Source of the DNA: Epiperipatus broadwayi
Lineage: Eukaryota > Onychophora > Udeonychophora > Euonychophora > Peripatidae
Direction: 5' to 3'
NCBI GenBank assembly: GCA_028023455.1
Contig: JAQFVV010012419.1
Location: 1,438,501-1,502,500, forward strand
Length of the DNA: 64,000 nucleotides
The notes beneath the pieces were generated by a model. The model did not search any database and was not told the DNA's origin. It saw only the letters and a program-made list of their open reading frames with translations. The position numbers and the translations under genes are program-made. This document shows positions 47,640 to 59,162 of the stretch, one piece after another (position 1 is the first letter of the stretch; every line of letters starts with the position of its first letter).

Positions 47640-49523
47640 AAAAATCAAAAATTTGATTTTTTATAATAATTTTATTATTTATAGAAGATTATCTAAGGTC
47701 ATTTATAGAAGAGACCATCAAAAATTTATAAAAGATATGGAAAGTAAAGTTGTGAATAATCCTAAAGAATTTTGGTCATTACTTTAGCTATTACTAAAAG
47801 GAAAATACAAGAGAAGAATGTTTCATCTTTAACAGCGGATGATTTTTCTAATTTTTTTCCAGAACATTCTGTAAAATTAGAACATTATAATGATCATACT
47901 TTATTCAACAAAAATATCACTAAATAAATTTACAGAATGTGATATTGTATTAGCCATTAAACAACTTAAGTTATATTCCCGTTTGGCTCCAGATAATATC
48001 CCCATTTTCATTCATAAAGGCTGTGCTGATTATATCACTTCACAGCTTTGTCACACTCTCACTTGTTGTATAACAAGGTCTACTTTTCACACATCTTGAA
48101 AAATTGTTAAAGTCATTTCTATCTTTAAAAGTGGAGATAAAGATAAGGTCAATAACTATAGACCAATTTCAGTCTTACACACCATTGCAAGTATATTTGA
48201 GAAATGTATATTTAATAAACTAGTTCATAATATTACAAAATTATTGGCATCAGAGCAATGAGATTTTGTACCAAATAAGTCAATAGAGATTAATCTTATC
48301 ACTATGTATGATCATATTGCACATGTATTTGAAGATCAGGGTAGAATGAATGTCATTTATTTTGATATGTCTCAAACTTTTGATAAGATTGATCTCAACA
48401 TTCTTCTAACTAAATTATAAAATTTTGGTCTAGCAAGTAATGTAGTTTGTTAGTTTGGATGTTTTATAAAAGAAAAAGTAGCTTTTGTTAAGTTTAATGG
48501 ACAAATTTTTTTCTCAATATTATTGTTATTTTGGAGTACTTCAAGGTAGTATTTTGGTTACTTTAGTTTTTAATATATAAATTAATGATCTTAAGCCTTG
48601 TCTACAGTAATCTCCTGTGTTATGCTGATGATTGTAAGATATTTAATCATATCTATTCTATTCATGATTGCTTATTGCTTCAGGATAATATTAATAGTTT
48701 TTCTAAATGGTGTGAAAAATAATAAAATGATAGTCAATATGGGCAAATGTTCTTCAGTATTTTATTCTAATAAATCTGAAATTTTAAGATTTGAATATTA
48801 TATCAATAATTTTAAAATAAAATCTGTTGATATTGTTTAAGTTCTTGGAATTATATTTTTTAATAAGGGTTTCTTTCATAATCAAATAGAATCAAGAATA
48901 AAGCCCTCAAGATGGTGAGACCTATTTATAGACATGGTAGTGCTTTTGAATACTCAAACTAAATATATACTTTTTCTATCTTTGGTTCTTTTTATTTTGG
49001 AATTTGTATCTGTTTTATGGAATCCTCATTCTAAAAGAGACACAAGTAAAATACAGTTGGTTTTCAAAAAAATTTCTAGGTTTTGTCAACTGAAAAGTGG
49101 TTGTAAAATGTTTCTTGTAGCAAAGAGAAAAGCTAAGAATATGAAGTTTTTATACAAAGTCATTACCGAAAAAAATATTTCTTATAACATGATCTCAAAA
49201 CTGCATTTGAATTAAACATGAAATTCATACCCATAATTATTTAATTGAACTTGTAGAAGTGACACATTAAAATTTCAACCCTTTCTCCATCTACCTAATA
49301 CTTACAATTCAAACTTTGTTAATGAAAATCTTTTTTGACTCAAGATTAATGATTTTTTTTAAAGATTGTTAAAAAATATATATAATGTATAATTTGCGAT
49401 TTTTATTTTTATTACTATTATCATTATTTTTATTATTCTTTTAAAACATATAATACATACATTTTTTATGTGCAATCTGTAATTGGCTTTTGGCTATAGA
49501 TACGTAGATTAAATAAAAATTGA

Positions 49524-49527
<4 letters not shown>
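47640..49527 (+). mobile_element. Jockey/CR1-group LINE, 3' half
   Basis: 5'-truncated non-LTR retrotransposon. The pre-RT segment reads MESKVVNNPKEFWSLL (about 47,738-47,790). Then come APDNIPIF, FKSGDKDKVNNYRPISVL (48,125-48,178), VIYFDMSQTFDKI (block A, about 48,352-48,390), LLCYADDCKIFN (block C with YADD, 48,612-48,645), NKMIVNMGKCSSV, a VLGIIF block E, and LWNPHSKRDTSKIQ (about 49,015-49,050), as in Jockey-type tails. The catalytic aspartates are kept but stops and frameshifts are many. The 3' end runs directly into an (ATT)n tract, typical of LINEs that prime within simple repeats. Confidence 0.8.
48125..48840 (+). pseudogene. Jockey-like LINE reverse transcriptase domain
   Basis: Palm and fingers of the LINE above. 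N-Y-R-P-I-S at about 48,149-48,166, F-D-M-S-Q-T-F-D (block A, F-x-D-x-x-x-A-F-D with A to T) at about 48,361-48,384, and Y-A-D-D intact at 48,621-48,632 in a frame different from the longest open stretches. The role in the family is RNA-templated DNA synthesis at the insertion site. Several stop codons (for example near 48,260 and 48,418) make it inactive. Confidence 0.75.
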
Positions 49528-49565
<38 letters not shown>

Positions 49566-49618
49566 ATCATATATTATTATTATTATTATTAATATAATTT
49601 ATTATTATTATTGTTATT
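49527..49618. repeat. (ATT)n microsatellite at a LINE 3' end
   Basis: About 90 bp of ATT units with short interruptions (AATATC near 49,563; AATATAATTT near 49,590; a TTG near 49,612). It directly follows the LINE's terminal AAATAAAAATTGA. Confidence 0.95.
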
Positions 49619-49619
49619 A

Positions 49620-50730
49620 GGAACAGATTCATAAATAAAATCTACTCCCAATATAATGTTTTGCAACAGAAATATCCATGTTGGTAAGTTATAAGACATT
49701 TCTATTTTATAAAGTCTTTGAAAGAATAATATTGAATGAAGAAAACATCTAGAAAGAAAATAAAAAGTATATTCATTTCAATGTGAGTTAAAATATGCAC
49801 TGACCTATATTCTGGTATAGGAACAACAACTCCAAAGCAAAAATGAAAATACTCATTCTGACACAGAGTTATGAATCATATTTCTAATATAAATCAGACT
49901 GTGCTAATAATTTTATGAATGAAAAAGTCTAAGAAATTACAACAATTAAGTAATAACATTTGAGATATTATAGTCTCTTTGAAACAGATGCATGTATTCT
50001 GCTTAGTTATGAGCCCATGAGAAATATTTTTTAGTGAAGATATATGATTTTAAGTATATATGCTTTAGCATTCTGCCTTGTAATGCTAATATTTATTATA
50101 ATAATTTTGTTCATAATGTAAATTTCATTATTATAAATCAATATTTAATTTTTAAAATCAAAGAAACTTGACAATTAAATTATTTTTTAAATCGAATATT
50201 ACTTCCAATCAATTAAAGTTAATGAGTTAATTAGAACTTTTTAAAACTATCAATTGTTGGTTAATTTCCACGGATTTAAACTTTTGAGAGATTCTTTTAT
50301 ATAGACACCAGAAACCTTTACAGGTGTGTATTTCTAATTTAACCAAAATTGATTTTAGTCTAGACTGATTTGACTTCCTGTGAAACTGGAGATAAGGCAT
50401 TTTTAAGTTCTTAAGAGAGTAGAAAATGCATGGCTTTATTTAACAAGAGATTTGTTTTTTACTCAGTTGAGAATTGATTTGAGAATCCACAGCATGCTAA
50501 AACAAGTTACTTCAACGCGAAACAAACTGCTAATAGCTGAAATAAATTTAAACCATTTAATTCGGATATAATAACAAATCTATTAATATATTTTTTTTAC
50601 ATAATTTTGAAGAATTATTTTTTATTTAAAATATTAATACGTGTAAAGAGAAATCCAAAAATTTTTCTATTGTTGATAGCATGGAATTTTTTAATTAAGG
50701 TTTTCTATTTATTAAGCTAGAATCATTTTT
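49620..50730. other. Intergenic DNA
   Basis: No gene recognised. CpG becomes more frequent from about 50,440 (AACGCGAAAC, TTCGGAT). Confidence 0.45.
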
Positions 50731-50737
50731 TTATTCT

Positions 50738-50830
50738 AACTCAAGTGGGAGAGCAGTCCAATGCGTGCCCTTCCGACTCTCAAATTTCTTAATTATCGAG
50801 TAATAAAGCTATTCGATTATTCTGAATTGC
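50738..50830 (+). mobile_element. tRNA-derived SINE fragment
   Basis: TCAAGTGGGAGAGCAGTCC resembles the A-box/D-arm of a tRNA. After GTGCCCTTCCGACTCTCAA the sequence reads AATAAAGCTATTCGATTATT, the same tail as the SINE at 17.6 kb. The B box seems lost. Read as a SINE, not a tRNA gene. Confidence 0.45.
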
Positions 50831-50834
50831 TTAA

Positions 50835-51485
50835 AATCACGTGAAAAAAAATTGTTTCAAGATTCTCAGTTACAGTACCTATCATTATCCACATAATGCT
50901 GAATGTATGAATAAAAAGCAGCTGGAAGGGATATTTCATTCCAATTTCTTATTTATAAGTCGTTTTAATTGGTTCAATTTTTAAAATAAAGTTTGTTTAT
51001 ATTTTTCAGACATTTTAAGAAAGGGCTTATAATTGTTAAATCTATTGTTGTTTTATTTCTTTTTTTATATGTACACCCTATCTGACTAAATTGACAATAG
51101 ATGTGTACCTAATTTATAAAACCAATGGCTATGTCTAGATTATACATTGATATTAGCATCCCATGTGTGTAAGGTTTTAATGCTAGATGATAAATTTAAT
51201 AGCGTATTAGTTATTCTTATTTTTTTTTATGTATATTTTTAGTAATTTGTGATACATAGTGTCAAGTTTGTGTAACATATTTTGTATTTATAGTGATATA
51301 TAATTTGTTTTGTAATTAATTGTATGTTGCACATTCTATCACATTAGTTTCACATCTATTGTGTAATATTAAACTGCTATTAAATTAAAATCTTTTGTCA
51401 CAACAAATAAATTTTTATTGTCAAAGTTGTATTTTATGCTTATTCATACATATAGTATCATTGACTAATATATTTAATCATTGTT
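50835..51485. other. AT-rich spacer
   Basis: No recognised content. Confidence 0.5.
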
Positions 51486-51494
51486 GATCCATTG

Positions 51495-51875
51495 GAGTAT
51501 GGTATAATCCAGTTGCTCTGATTCCTAACTTCACTTTTTTATAACATCCCAGCAAACTTCTTTATTTTATCCACTCATTTCACATGCGATCTCCTTTACA
51601 ATCTTTAAAAATCCAGTTTAAGATTTCAACTGTCCATCTCTTCTACCAATATATCCAGTCTAACTCCATTTCAGTTTAATTTTTTCAACAGTGTCAGTGA
51701 TAGCTGTTTGATTTTGCACCTATGTTATTCATTTTCAGTTTCTTCTTATTACTCCACATATATCTGTCCATACATTGTTGAAGTCTCAGAATTGCTTTTC
51801 TGTTAATTATCCATGTTTCAAAGTCTACATAAGAATAAGGTCTCCTTCATTTCACTGTCAGTCACATGATCTTCT
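51495..51875 (-). mobile_element. RTE-type LINE 3' end, diverged
   Basis: On the minus strand this aligns with the copies at 5.2-5.5 and 19.2-19.5 kb: antisense of the RW-DEIRK tail near 51,555-51,595, AAATCCAGTTTAAGATTTCA near 51,606-51,626, the CCAATATATCCAGTCTAACTCC block, and the upstream ITKRD-like region near 51,745-51,790. More decayed than the other copies. Confidence 0.6.
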
Positions 51876-52052
51876 ACATGGAGGAAAGCTGGTTTTCAGT
51901 GTTGTGAAAATGGCTAAGAAATATAGCAGTACAAATGTTTAAAAAGAAAATTATATAAAACAAAGGAAATATCTTAAAATAAAATATTAAAAATAATAAT
52001 AATAGGTAGTATAAATTATTAAAAGTTATACTTTGAAATAATTATAAATAAT

Positions 52053-52165
52053 ATATATGAGCACAGGCTTTCACAGGACCCACCACTCATATGTCTTCAA
52101 GTGTATCAGTGTAATGGGATGGCGTGGAGAGTGGTGGGTTGTGTGAAAGTCTGTGCTCATATATA
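52053..52165. mobile_element. Short foldback related to family 2
   Basis: Arms TGAGCACAGGCTTTCACA...CCCACCACTC (52,058-52,088) and the near-perfect complement at 52,129-52,160. The centre holds AAGTGTATCAGTGTAATGGG, and the GAAAGTCTG arm word and GTGTATCAGTGTA centre also occur in the turned end of the 28.2-kb element. Probably a distant subfamily reduced to two facing termini. Confidence 0.6.
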
Positions 52166-52169
52166 CCTT

Positions 52170-53945
52170 ACATATATAGATATAGGTATATAATAAGCCT
52201 GTATTTTAGTTATAAATAATATAATAGATTTGTTAAAACTGTTGAAATTTAAGAGAAACTAATAAATTATATAAACTATGTTAAAATTGTTTCTCGTTTC
52301 AAAGATTAAAAGAATGTATGGAATGTACTGAAAATATCACAATTAAGTATACTAGTGTGGAAAAAACTAGATTATAAAAGTTTAATTAAATAATCTATAT
52401 TGTGTCTTAAATAAATATAACGCAGTAAAAAGATTAAATCTGTTTTGAGATGTAAAATTTGAAAACGGAAAAAAATTCAATCAATTATTAATAATTAGGC
52501 TGTTTTGAAAATTTAATTTAAATAATGATAGGGCTTTGAAAATTTAATCAATTAAATAATTATAGTATTTTGAAAATTCATGTAATTAAAATAAGGTTAT
52601 AAAGGTGTTGTAAATAAAAGGTTATCAAAGGTTTTATAAACAAGAAGACAAAAATATATAGAGTCAGATTTTCTTGAAATTAATCAGTTTGGATGTTGGC
52701 TTTACTCAGAGTCATTAGAATGACAGAATAGAAAAGTGGAATAACTAATTTTTGCCGAAAGTCTAAACTGGATCCTATGATGAATCTGATCAAGCTATTT
52801 TGAAGAAATCTCTGATCAAAATGAAAAAAAAAAGCCACAATTTAAAATTTCAAAGGCAGGATATTGATAAAGGGACACTATCATAACATGTAAAGAGAAA
52901 AATATATTATAAATGGAATCAAATAATATATGCCATCATGGAGAAATATTAGCTCACATAAAAATTCTCACAACAAACTGAAGATAGAATATCTGGCTAG
53001 AAATCTTTATGCTACATAATAAATAAATAAAAAACTTTATGGATTAGATTGATATTAACAATTTTAAATTTTATGATGTTATAGAATATAACAATTCTAA
53101 TAAAGTATATTTTATTATAATTCAATATATATAATACATTTTGAGAAAAGTTTAAAGCTGTTGGAAATATATATTATTATGTACAAAGTATTTATATATT
53201 ATTTCATTGATTTATTAAGCAGGACAACCTCCAGCTCTTGAATGCTCCAAATACAGCATGCAGACATTTTCAAAAATGTATATAAAATGCTGCTGTATAA
53301 AATTTCTATTTAAACATTAGAGCAGTGCAAATATTAAATTAATAATTAAATAAAACACAATATTTATTTTTTCAACAACATCTTTTTCTCTCTCCAATCT
53401 TTATAATAGTTGTAGTTTATTCTATCAGAGGTGATGCAGCAAATTATGTTCATTGTGTGGTCTATATGATTATGCATTTAATCTAAGATTTTGAGAGTAT
53501 TTTGTTTGCTTTTATAGTGATTTTCATAGAAATAGTATATTAGCAAAAAAAAAACTCAAATTTTACTTCAATTTATTACTAGTATTTTACATTGAATTTT
53601 TTTTTATTAGGGTGGTTTCATTAAGATAAGAGAAATTGAGAGCAAAAGTCATGAATTTCAAGAGAAATAAAGCAATACATATTCTTTTACTAGAAAGAGA
53701 TAAGTAAATGTCCTTGATATGTCTGGAAAGTATTTCAATTAGTAAGTAGTAATATGAGGAGGCACTATTTATACTGATTATGACATAACTGTTGGGGAAG
53801 AAAGAAATATGAAAATAGAAAACTTAAAGAGCATCTTCATCAAGTAGCTGAAAATGTTTATAAAAAGTATAAAAAAGTCAAAAAATTCTATAAAAGCATA
53901 TTATTTAAGAAAAAAGAAAAACTTTAAACTATTTTCTGAAGGAAA
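52170..53945. other. AT-rich intergenic DNA
   Basis: No coding block recognised. Confidence 0.5.
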
Positions 53946-53949
53946 GTAA

Positions 53950-54046
53950 ATAACCACTAAACATCACATGATCACCATTTTTTATACTAGCACATAATTG
54001 TTGTAAACAAAGGCACAGGGTGGCACTACTGTATGGAGAGTTTTGC
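53950..54046. mobile_element. Family-1 terminal segments only (short foldback)
   Basis: AACCACTAAACATCACATGATCACCA at the left (antisense) is joined after about 50 bp to GGCACTACTGTATGGAGAGT and TTTTGCCTG (sense 3' terminus). The monomer body and the hammerhead are absent. The same two segments bound the larger copies. Confidence 0.65.
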
Positions 54047-54049
54047 CTG

Positions 54050-55420
54050 AGAGTATATAAAAGATTGCATCCTAACTATTGTAGAATCAGTCTCTTCAGA
54101 AGATAAAAGGAAATTTGAGAATATAAATATGCCATGAAGAATAATTACAAGGCAAATTGGAAAAGTTGTCATTAAATGTGGACCATTAAAAATAATTATG
54201 TTACTTTATTTTTATTTCACAAAAAATATAACCACATTTAAAAATGGAAAGTTGAAAAGTTGCCCATCCCTAATGATTAGAAGTAAATTAATTAAATCTG
54301 TGATCAAGTATAGCAGATTAAGTTTTAAGTTGATAATTCAGTGGTCCTGGGCAGAAAAGAGTTTCCTACTCCTGGATTAAAGAAAGACATGAATACTTTG
54401 AATTTGCTGCTAAGCATTTAAAGCAGCTAAAATGCAAATTTGTTTTGTCTTTTTTTTTATTATGTATATAATTATATAAATTTTATCTCCTTTAAAATTA
54501 AAGATTTTTTTTTCCATTTGGAAATTGTCAGCAAATATGTAAAGTTAAATAAAATAATCAGTTTGTAATATTCATTTTAAACACATAAAATATCATGTTG
54601 ATGCTTGTGAAGTATTTAATATAAAGTTACCAAGTATTAGAAATAATGAGTGATAGAATAATCATTTGTTTTAAATTAAACTAAGGATTTATTTTTAAAA
54701 TTCATTATTTGTCATAAATTAATTCATGCATTAATTACTATAAATTAGACTTTACATGTGTTAAAACTTACCATATAAATGCAGTTGTTAGATCATTGTT
54801 AAATGATTAAAATATACTCTATTTATATGGTGAATTTATTCACAGTTTTATCTAATAAGTTCATGGTCAGATTCAAAAATTATTACTGCATTTAAATAGG
54901 TAGAGTTAATATTAAATTTGAGACTCTTTACAATTATCATTACAAAGAAGATATATTGATTATAATATTTCCATATGAAATATATGTGTGTGATTATGTT
55001 ATGATGCTAATGATAAAAATAAATATATTGCTTTTGTGAGGATTAGCTAAGCATAGGATTATTAAAGGCCAAGGATTTATTTTATGGCATGTGTGTTTAA
55101 TATTATAATTGTGTTAGTATTATAAAATGTAATTAAAAGATTAATGTTTTAAAATTAACAAAAATAAAATTTGGACATTTTGCAAATAACTATGATCATT
55201 TTGTATTTATTTCCCAGTATTCTGATGAATTAACAATTAAAAAGGTGTCAAGAAATATATTATTAAAGTAATTATTGACATTAAATTGTAATCATAAAGG
55301 TAATTAAATTATAATTTTTTTTTTCATAAATTCTTATTATATAATAAATAATGTAAGCATGTTTAGGAAAAGAAAATAATATCGTCTGATAATTGTAAAT
55401 AAATTGTTATTTTATAATCA
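54050..55420. other. AT-rich intergenic DNA
   Basis: The 60-codon ORF at 54,198-54,380 has no recognised motif. Nothing else seen. Confidence 0.5.
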
Positions 55421-55424
55421 ATTA

Positions 55425-56435
55425 AAACATCACATGATCACCACTTCATATGCTTGCACAGGTTGTTAATAACAATCACAAACTCTTCATTCAGTAGTCA
55501 CACCAAGAGCACACTTTAAAAATCAATGGAAGCAAGAACTTTTATGCATAAAATCCCGACTACTGCCTAACTTGTGATATTCATCTGTGAGGAACCTTGG
55601 ATTTGAGAGTACTGTATCTAGTATTTTAGGATTTAATGCAACCCTCTAGGAGCCACCCATTACCTATTTAATTAATTATAAAGCTAAAAGTTCATGATGA
55701 AAACACAATAATGTTTTCAATCCAAGCTTATTTGCTTCTATAGTCATATAGATCAAAATTCAATTCAGCATCTATACATTTTGGTGTCTCTGGTTTTTCA
55801 AAAAACAAGTCACCATTATCTCATGGATGGGATAGGTAATAAATTATCAAAACATCATGTGATCACCATTTCATATGCTTTCTCAGGCTGTTAATAAAAG
55901 TAGCAAACTCTCCATATAGTAGTGTCACCAAGTGCAAGCATTAATACTCAATAAATGCACTGCATTAAGAGTTTGCTACTGTTATTAATAGTCTATGCAA
56001 CATATTAAATGGTGATCATGTTATACTTGATGGTTTTATACATATGCTGACCATCAGATAATAGTGACTGGTTTTTGATAAACCAAAGATACTAAAATTT
56101 AGATATGCTGAACTGAGTTCAGATCTGTATGACTATACAAGAATGAATGAACCTGTATTGAATACATTATTGTGATTTGCACTCCCTAGCTTTATAGATA
56201 ACTGAATAGGTAAAAGTTGTTTTCTAGAGGATTACATAGGGTTTTAAAATGTAGGACCAATGCTTTCAAATCCAAGGCTTTTCACTGATGAAAATCACAA
56301 ACTAGAAACTGGGGATATTGAAAAAGTAAGCACTGAATAGGGTTTTTATGCATAAACTTTCTTGCATCCATTGATTACTAAGGCTTCCACATGGTGGTAC
56401 TACAGTATGAAGAGTTACCTGTTTTTTAAGATTGT
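55425..56435. mobile_element. Family-1 ribozyme element, diverged inverted copy
   Basis: The left half (55,425 to about 55,970) is antisense: ACATCACATGATCACC, a decayed hammerhead region near 55,570-55,605, then a second start ACATCATGTGATCACC at 55,853. This gives a tandem period of about 430 bp. Near 55,970 it flips to sense and runs through a hammerhead at 56,279-56,315 to GTATGAAGAGTTACCTGTTT. It has the same inside-out layout as the 10.6-11.8 kb element but is older, with many substitutions. It abuts the 5' side of the CR1 LINE. Confidence 0.75.
56279..56315 (+). ncRNA. Degenerate hammerhead ribozyme, family 1
   Basis: CUGAUGA is intact at 56,285-56,291 and GAAAC follows after the usual 13 nt. 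About five bases of stem III and the cleavage site (AGUCU) are missing before GGGGA. Stem I is weakened (UUUUCA). Not expected to cleave. Confidence 0.5.
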
Positions 56436-56954
56436 ACTAATAAGACAAAGAGCAGAGATAAGTTTTACTTTAAAATTTTTTTTTGCTGTTTGTTAAATGC
56501 GTATGCGATTGATCATTTGATAGCACCACTACAATGACTAATTACTGTATATGAAAGTATAAATTGTTGTTAAGAGAGTGAATTTATTTGAAAGATTGAA
56601 AATTTTTGTGTTTGATTGTTTGAAAGGTTTTCATTTGCCATTTTAGGTATAGAAGTTTTAAAATAAAAAAAAGTTTTTTGTTGAATGTGTGTTAGTGTAA
56701 GGATATTTATAAAAAAAGTTGTATGTAAGATTAATTCATTTTTAGTTAAGTTTGTTATTGAAGGTTTTTTAAACTTTATATAATCATTTATTTTGAAAAA
56801 AAAGACAACATTTGGGAGGCCTAAGGTCGGAAAATATGTGGTATAGTTTGATCGGTTTTGGGAAAGAGTACAATTTTTTATTTTCCGTGTAAGGGGGTTT
56901 GACGAATAGGAGAGATATTATAAAGTCAAATATAGAATAGGTGACTTGAAAAAT

Positions 56955-57938
56955 ATGAATAGGGATTGCATTTGTATTTCACAATGTATATATAATAAGC
57001 AAAAGGAAATTAGGCAGACACTAGTAGAATGTACAGTGTGTGCTGAGATATATCACTTGAAATGTTTGAATAAGAATAGGAAGAATGTAACAAGGTTTTT
57101 GATTTTGTAGTTAGTGTGTAAATGTGATTAAAAAGCTGAAAAAGTGCTTTCTAAGTGTAGGTAGACTAGAGAGAAAGTCAGGGGAGAGGGAGCAAAATGT
57201 AGTTAAAGAAGATATGACAGAGTATAGTTTTAGTGGAGTGTAAGGAGATATGGGTGGAGAAAGGAATAATGCAATGGAGATGGTTAGCCAGAGAATAAGT
57301 AAGATAGAGGAAGAAGTGAAGGATGTAGAAGTAAAATTAAAATTGTTAGAGATGAAGTGTGAGCAGATAAAGGAATTATTGAGTAGAAATGATGCAGAAG
57401 AAATGGATAAGGAGGTCCAGAAGATGGTAGAAAATGTTACAGAAGGAGTAGAGAATGCAGACTATGAAAAGTATTGATAAAAAATTCAATAATTAGAGAA
57501 TGTGGTGGTATAATTGCTAGGGAAAATAAAAGCAGGTTTGCCTGGAGCTAGAATTAGGGATGTGACAGATAAAGTAAGAGAGCAAGGTAGTAGAGATGTA
57601 TATTTTATGGTAGGGACTATAATTTGTTAGAGCCATCAGAGAGAGTAATGAATGAGTATGTAGAATTGATTAGGAATTTGAGAAAGATTAAAGGAAGAGT
57701 AGGAGTAGTGGGAATACTACCAAGATTTGATAAGAGGCATTTGTTAGATAGAGCATGTTCTATAAATGAGAGAGTGAAAAAATTGTGTGAGAGAAATAAT
57801 GTTGTGTTTGTGGATGTATGGGATTGGTTTATTGGAAGGAGGGAGTTATATAATAAAGAAGGATTTCATTTAGGAAATCAAGGAAGTGAAGTTTTAGGGA
57901 GTCTGATATTTAAAGAATATAATTCGGGAAACTTTTAA
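56955..57938 (+). pseudogene. CR1 LINE ORF1: PHD finger, coiled coil and esterase
   Basis: A PHD-type C4HC3 finger lies at 56,965-57,125: CIC, then CTVC, IYHLKC, and after one stop CKC. A coiled-coil-like segment follows from 57,250 (ISKIEEEVKDVEVKLKLLE). The SGNH-esterase part gives LPGARIRDVTDKV (57,540-57,580), VYFMVGT (about 57,600; the usual asparagine of block III is lost), GVVGILPRF, VVFVDVWDWFIGRRELYN and EGFHLGNQGSEVLG (57,858-57,900), where the block V D-x-x-H has become E-x-x-H. It ends at TAA 57,938. In the family ORF1 packages element RNA; the esterase's role is unsettled. Two to three stops break the frame. Confidence 0.8.
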
Positions 57939-58066
57939 AGGGGATGGGTTTTTAAATTGTAATATTATCAAAAAGAAAAAGAATGGATGGGATATAAGAA
58001 ATAAGCAAAAGATGATTGATGTAGATATATGTGTAGATATGGAGAAGGAATGGATCTGTAAGATTA

Positions 58067-58950
58067 ATGGTAAAGAAGTTTTTTTATAAACATAATGGAA
58101 AAGAAAGAATCAAAAGAATTTATAAAAAAGTAGTTAGAAAAGAAGAAATTGTTAAAATTGGTTTTTTGAATATGCAAGTTGGTAGGAGACCAGAAAAGTG
58201 GCTGGAATTAAACAAACCAATTGAAAATGAAGAGCTTGAGGTAATAGCAGTAGTGGAAACACATCTAAGATAAGACAAAGAACCTATTTTGGAAGATGTG
58301 ATATGGCAGGGTATAAATAGAAAAAAGGGGTGGTGGTATAGGTGTTATATTGAAAAAATATTTAAATATTGTTAAATGTCAAGAGCATTTGTGGTTTAAA
58401 ATAAGGTTGGCTAGACAAGAATAGATGGTAGTTGTAGTGTATATAGCCACTGGAGATAGTCAAACTGTAATGTAATGGAACAGTAGTATATATGAATGCC
58501 TAGTCAAGGATATACAGATTTTTAAAGAAAAAGGGAAGAGAATAATGGTTATAAAGGATATAAATGGACATATTGAAGAAGTTGATGAAGTAGATAATAA
58601 GAATGGTCAGTTTTTGAAGAAAATTTGTCAAAGAGTAAATTTGAGCATTGGGAACTTATCAAATATTTATGAGAAACAATACACATGGTCTAGGAATAAT
58701 ATATTTCACACAATAGATTATGTATAGGTAGAGAACAAGGGAGTTAATAAAATATGGAAAATTAAGGTGTTTGATAATGAAAAGAGAGTATGTATTAGTG
58801 ATCATAATTTTATTGTAATAGAAATGGTTAGTAATGTGATGAAGGACAGAAATAAAGGTAGAAACAATAGTGAAAGATGTGGATGGAGAGTGAATGATAA
58901 GAATATGTTGAAAGAGTATAAAATACAAGTTGAAGAAGCCATTAAATAGT
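58067..58950 (+). pseudogene. CR1 LINE ORF2: APE-type endonuclease domain
   Basis: VKIGFLNMQVGRRPEKWLEL (58,153-58,212) is the usual start. VVETHL near 58,252-58,267 holds the catalytic E. GGIGVILKKYLNIV follows after a frameshift (about 58,330). IKDINGHIEE near 58,553 is the G-D-F-N-G-H motif, with D and N kept and G changed to K. YTWSRNN-FHTIDYV (58,680-58,725) and CISDHNFIVIEM (about 58,792-58,827), with the catalytic S-D-H, follow. It nicks the chromosomal target in active relatives. Frameshifts separate the pieces. Confidence 0.8.
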
Positions 58951-59162
58951 TGATTGGGGATGAGTGTGAGGACTGGTGTGGTGAAATAGAAAAAGTGGCA
59001 AATAGGGTTTTAGTTGAGAATATGCAGAAGAATAAAAAAATGGAGAGTTAATAAAAGTGTAAAAGAGAGGAAAGAAGCATGCGGAGAATATAAGTCTTTT
59101 ATTAAGAACAAAGAAAGTGAAAACAATATTCTAAATGGGGAAAGTCCTTAGCAAAGAAGAAG

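Noticed and set aside
58659-58928. 89-codon minus-strand ORF
   Set aside because: Shadow of the CR1 LINE endonuclease frame on the plus strand, made open by its lack of C.
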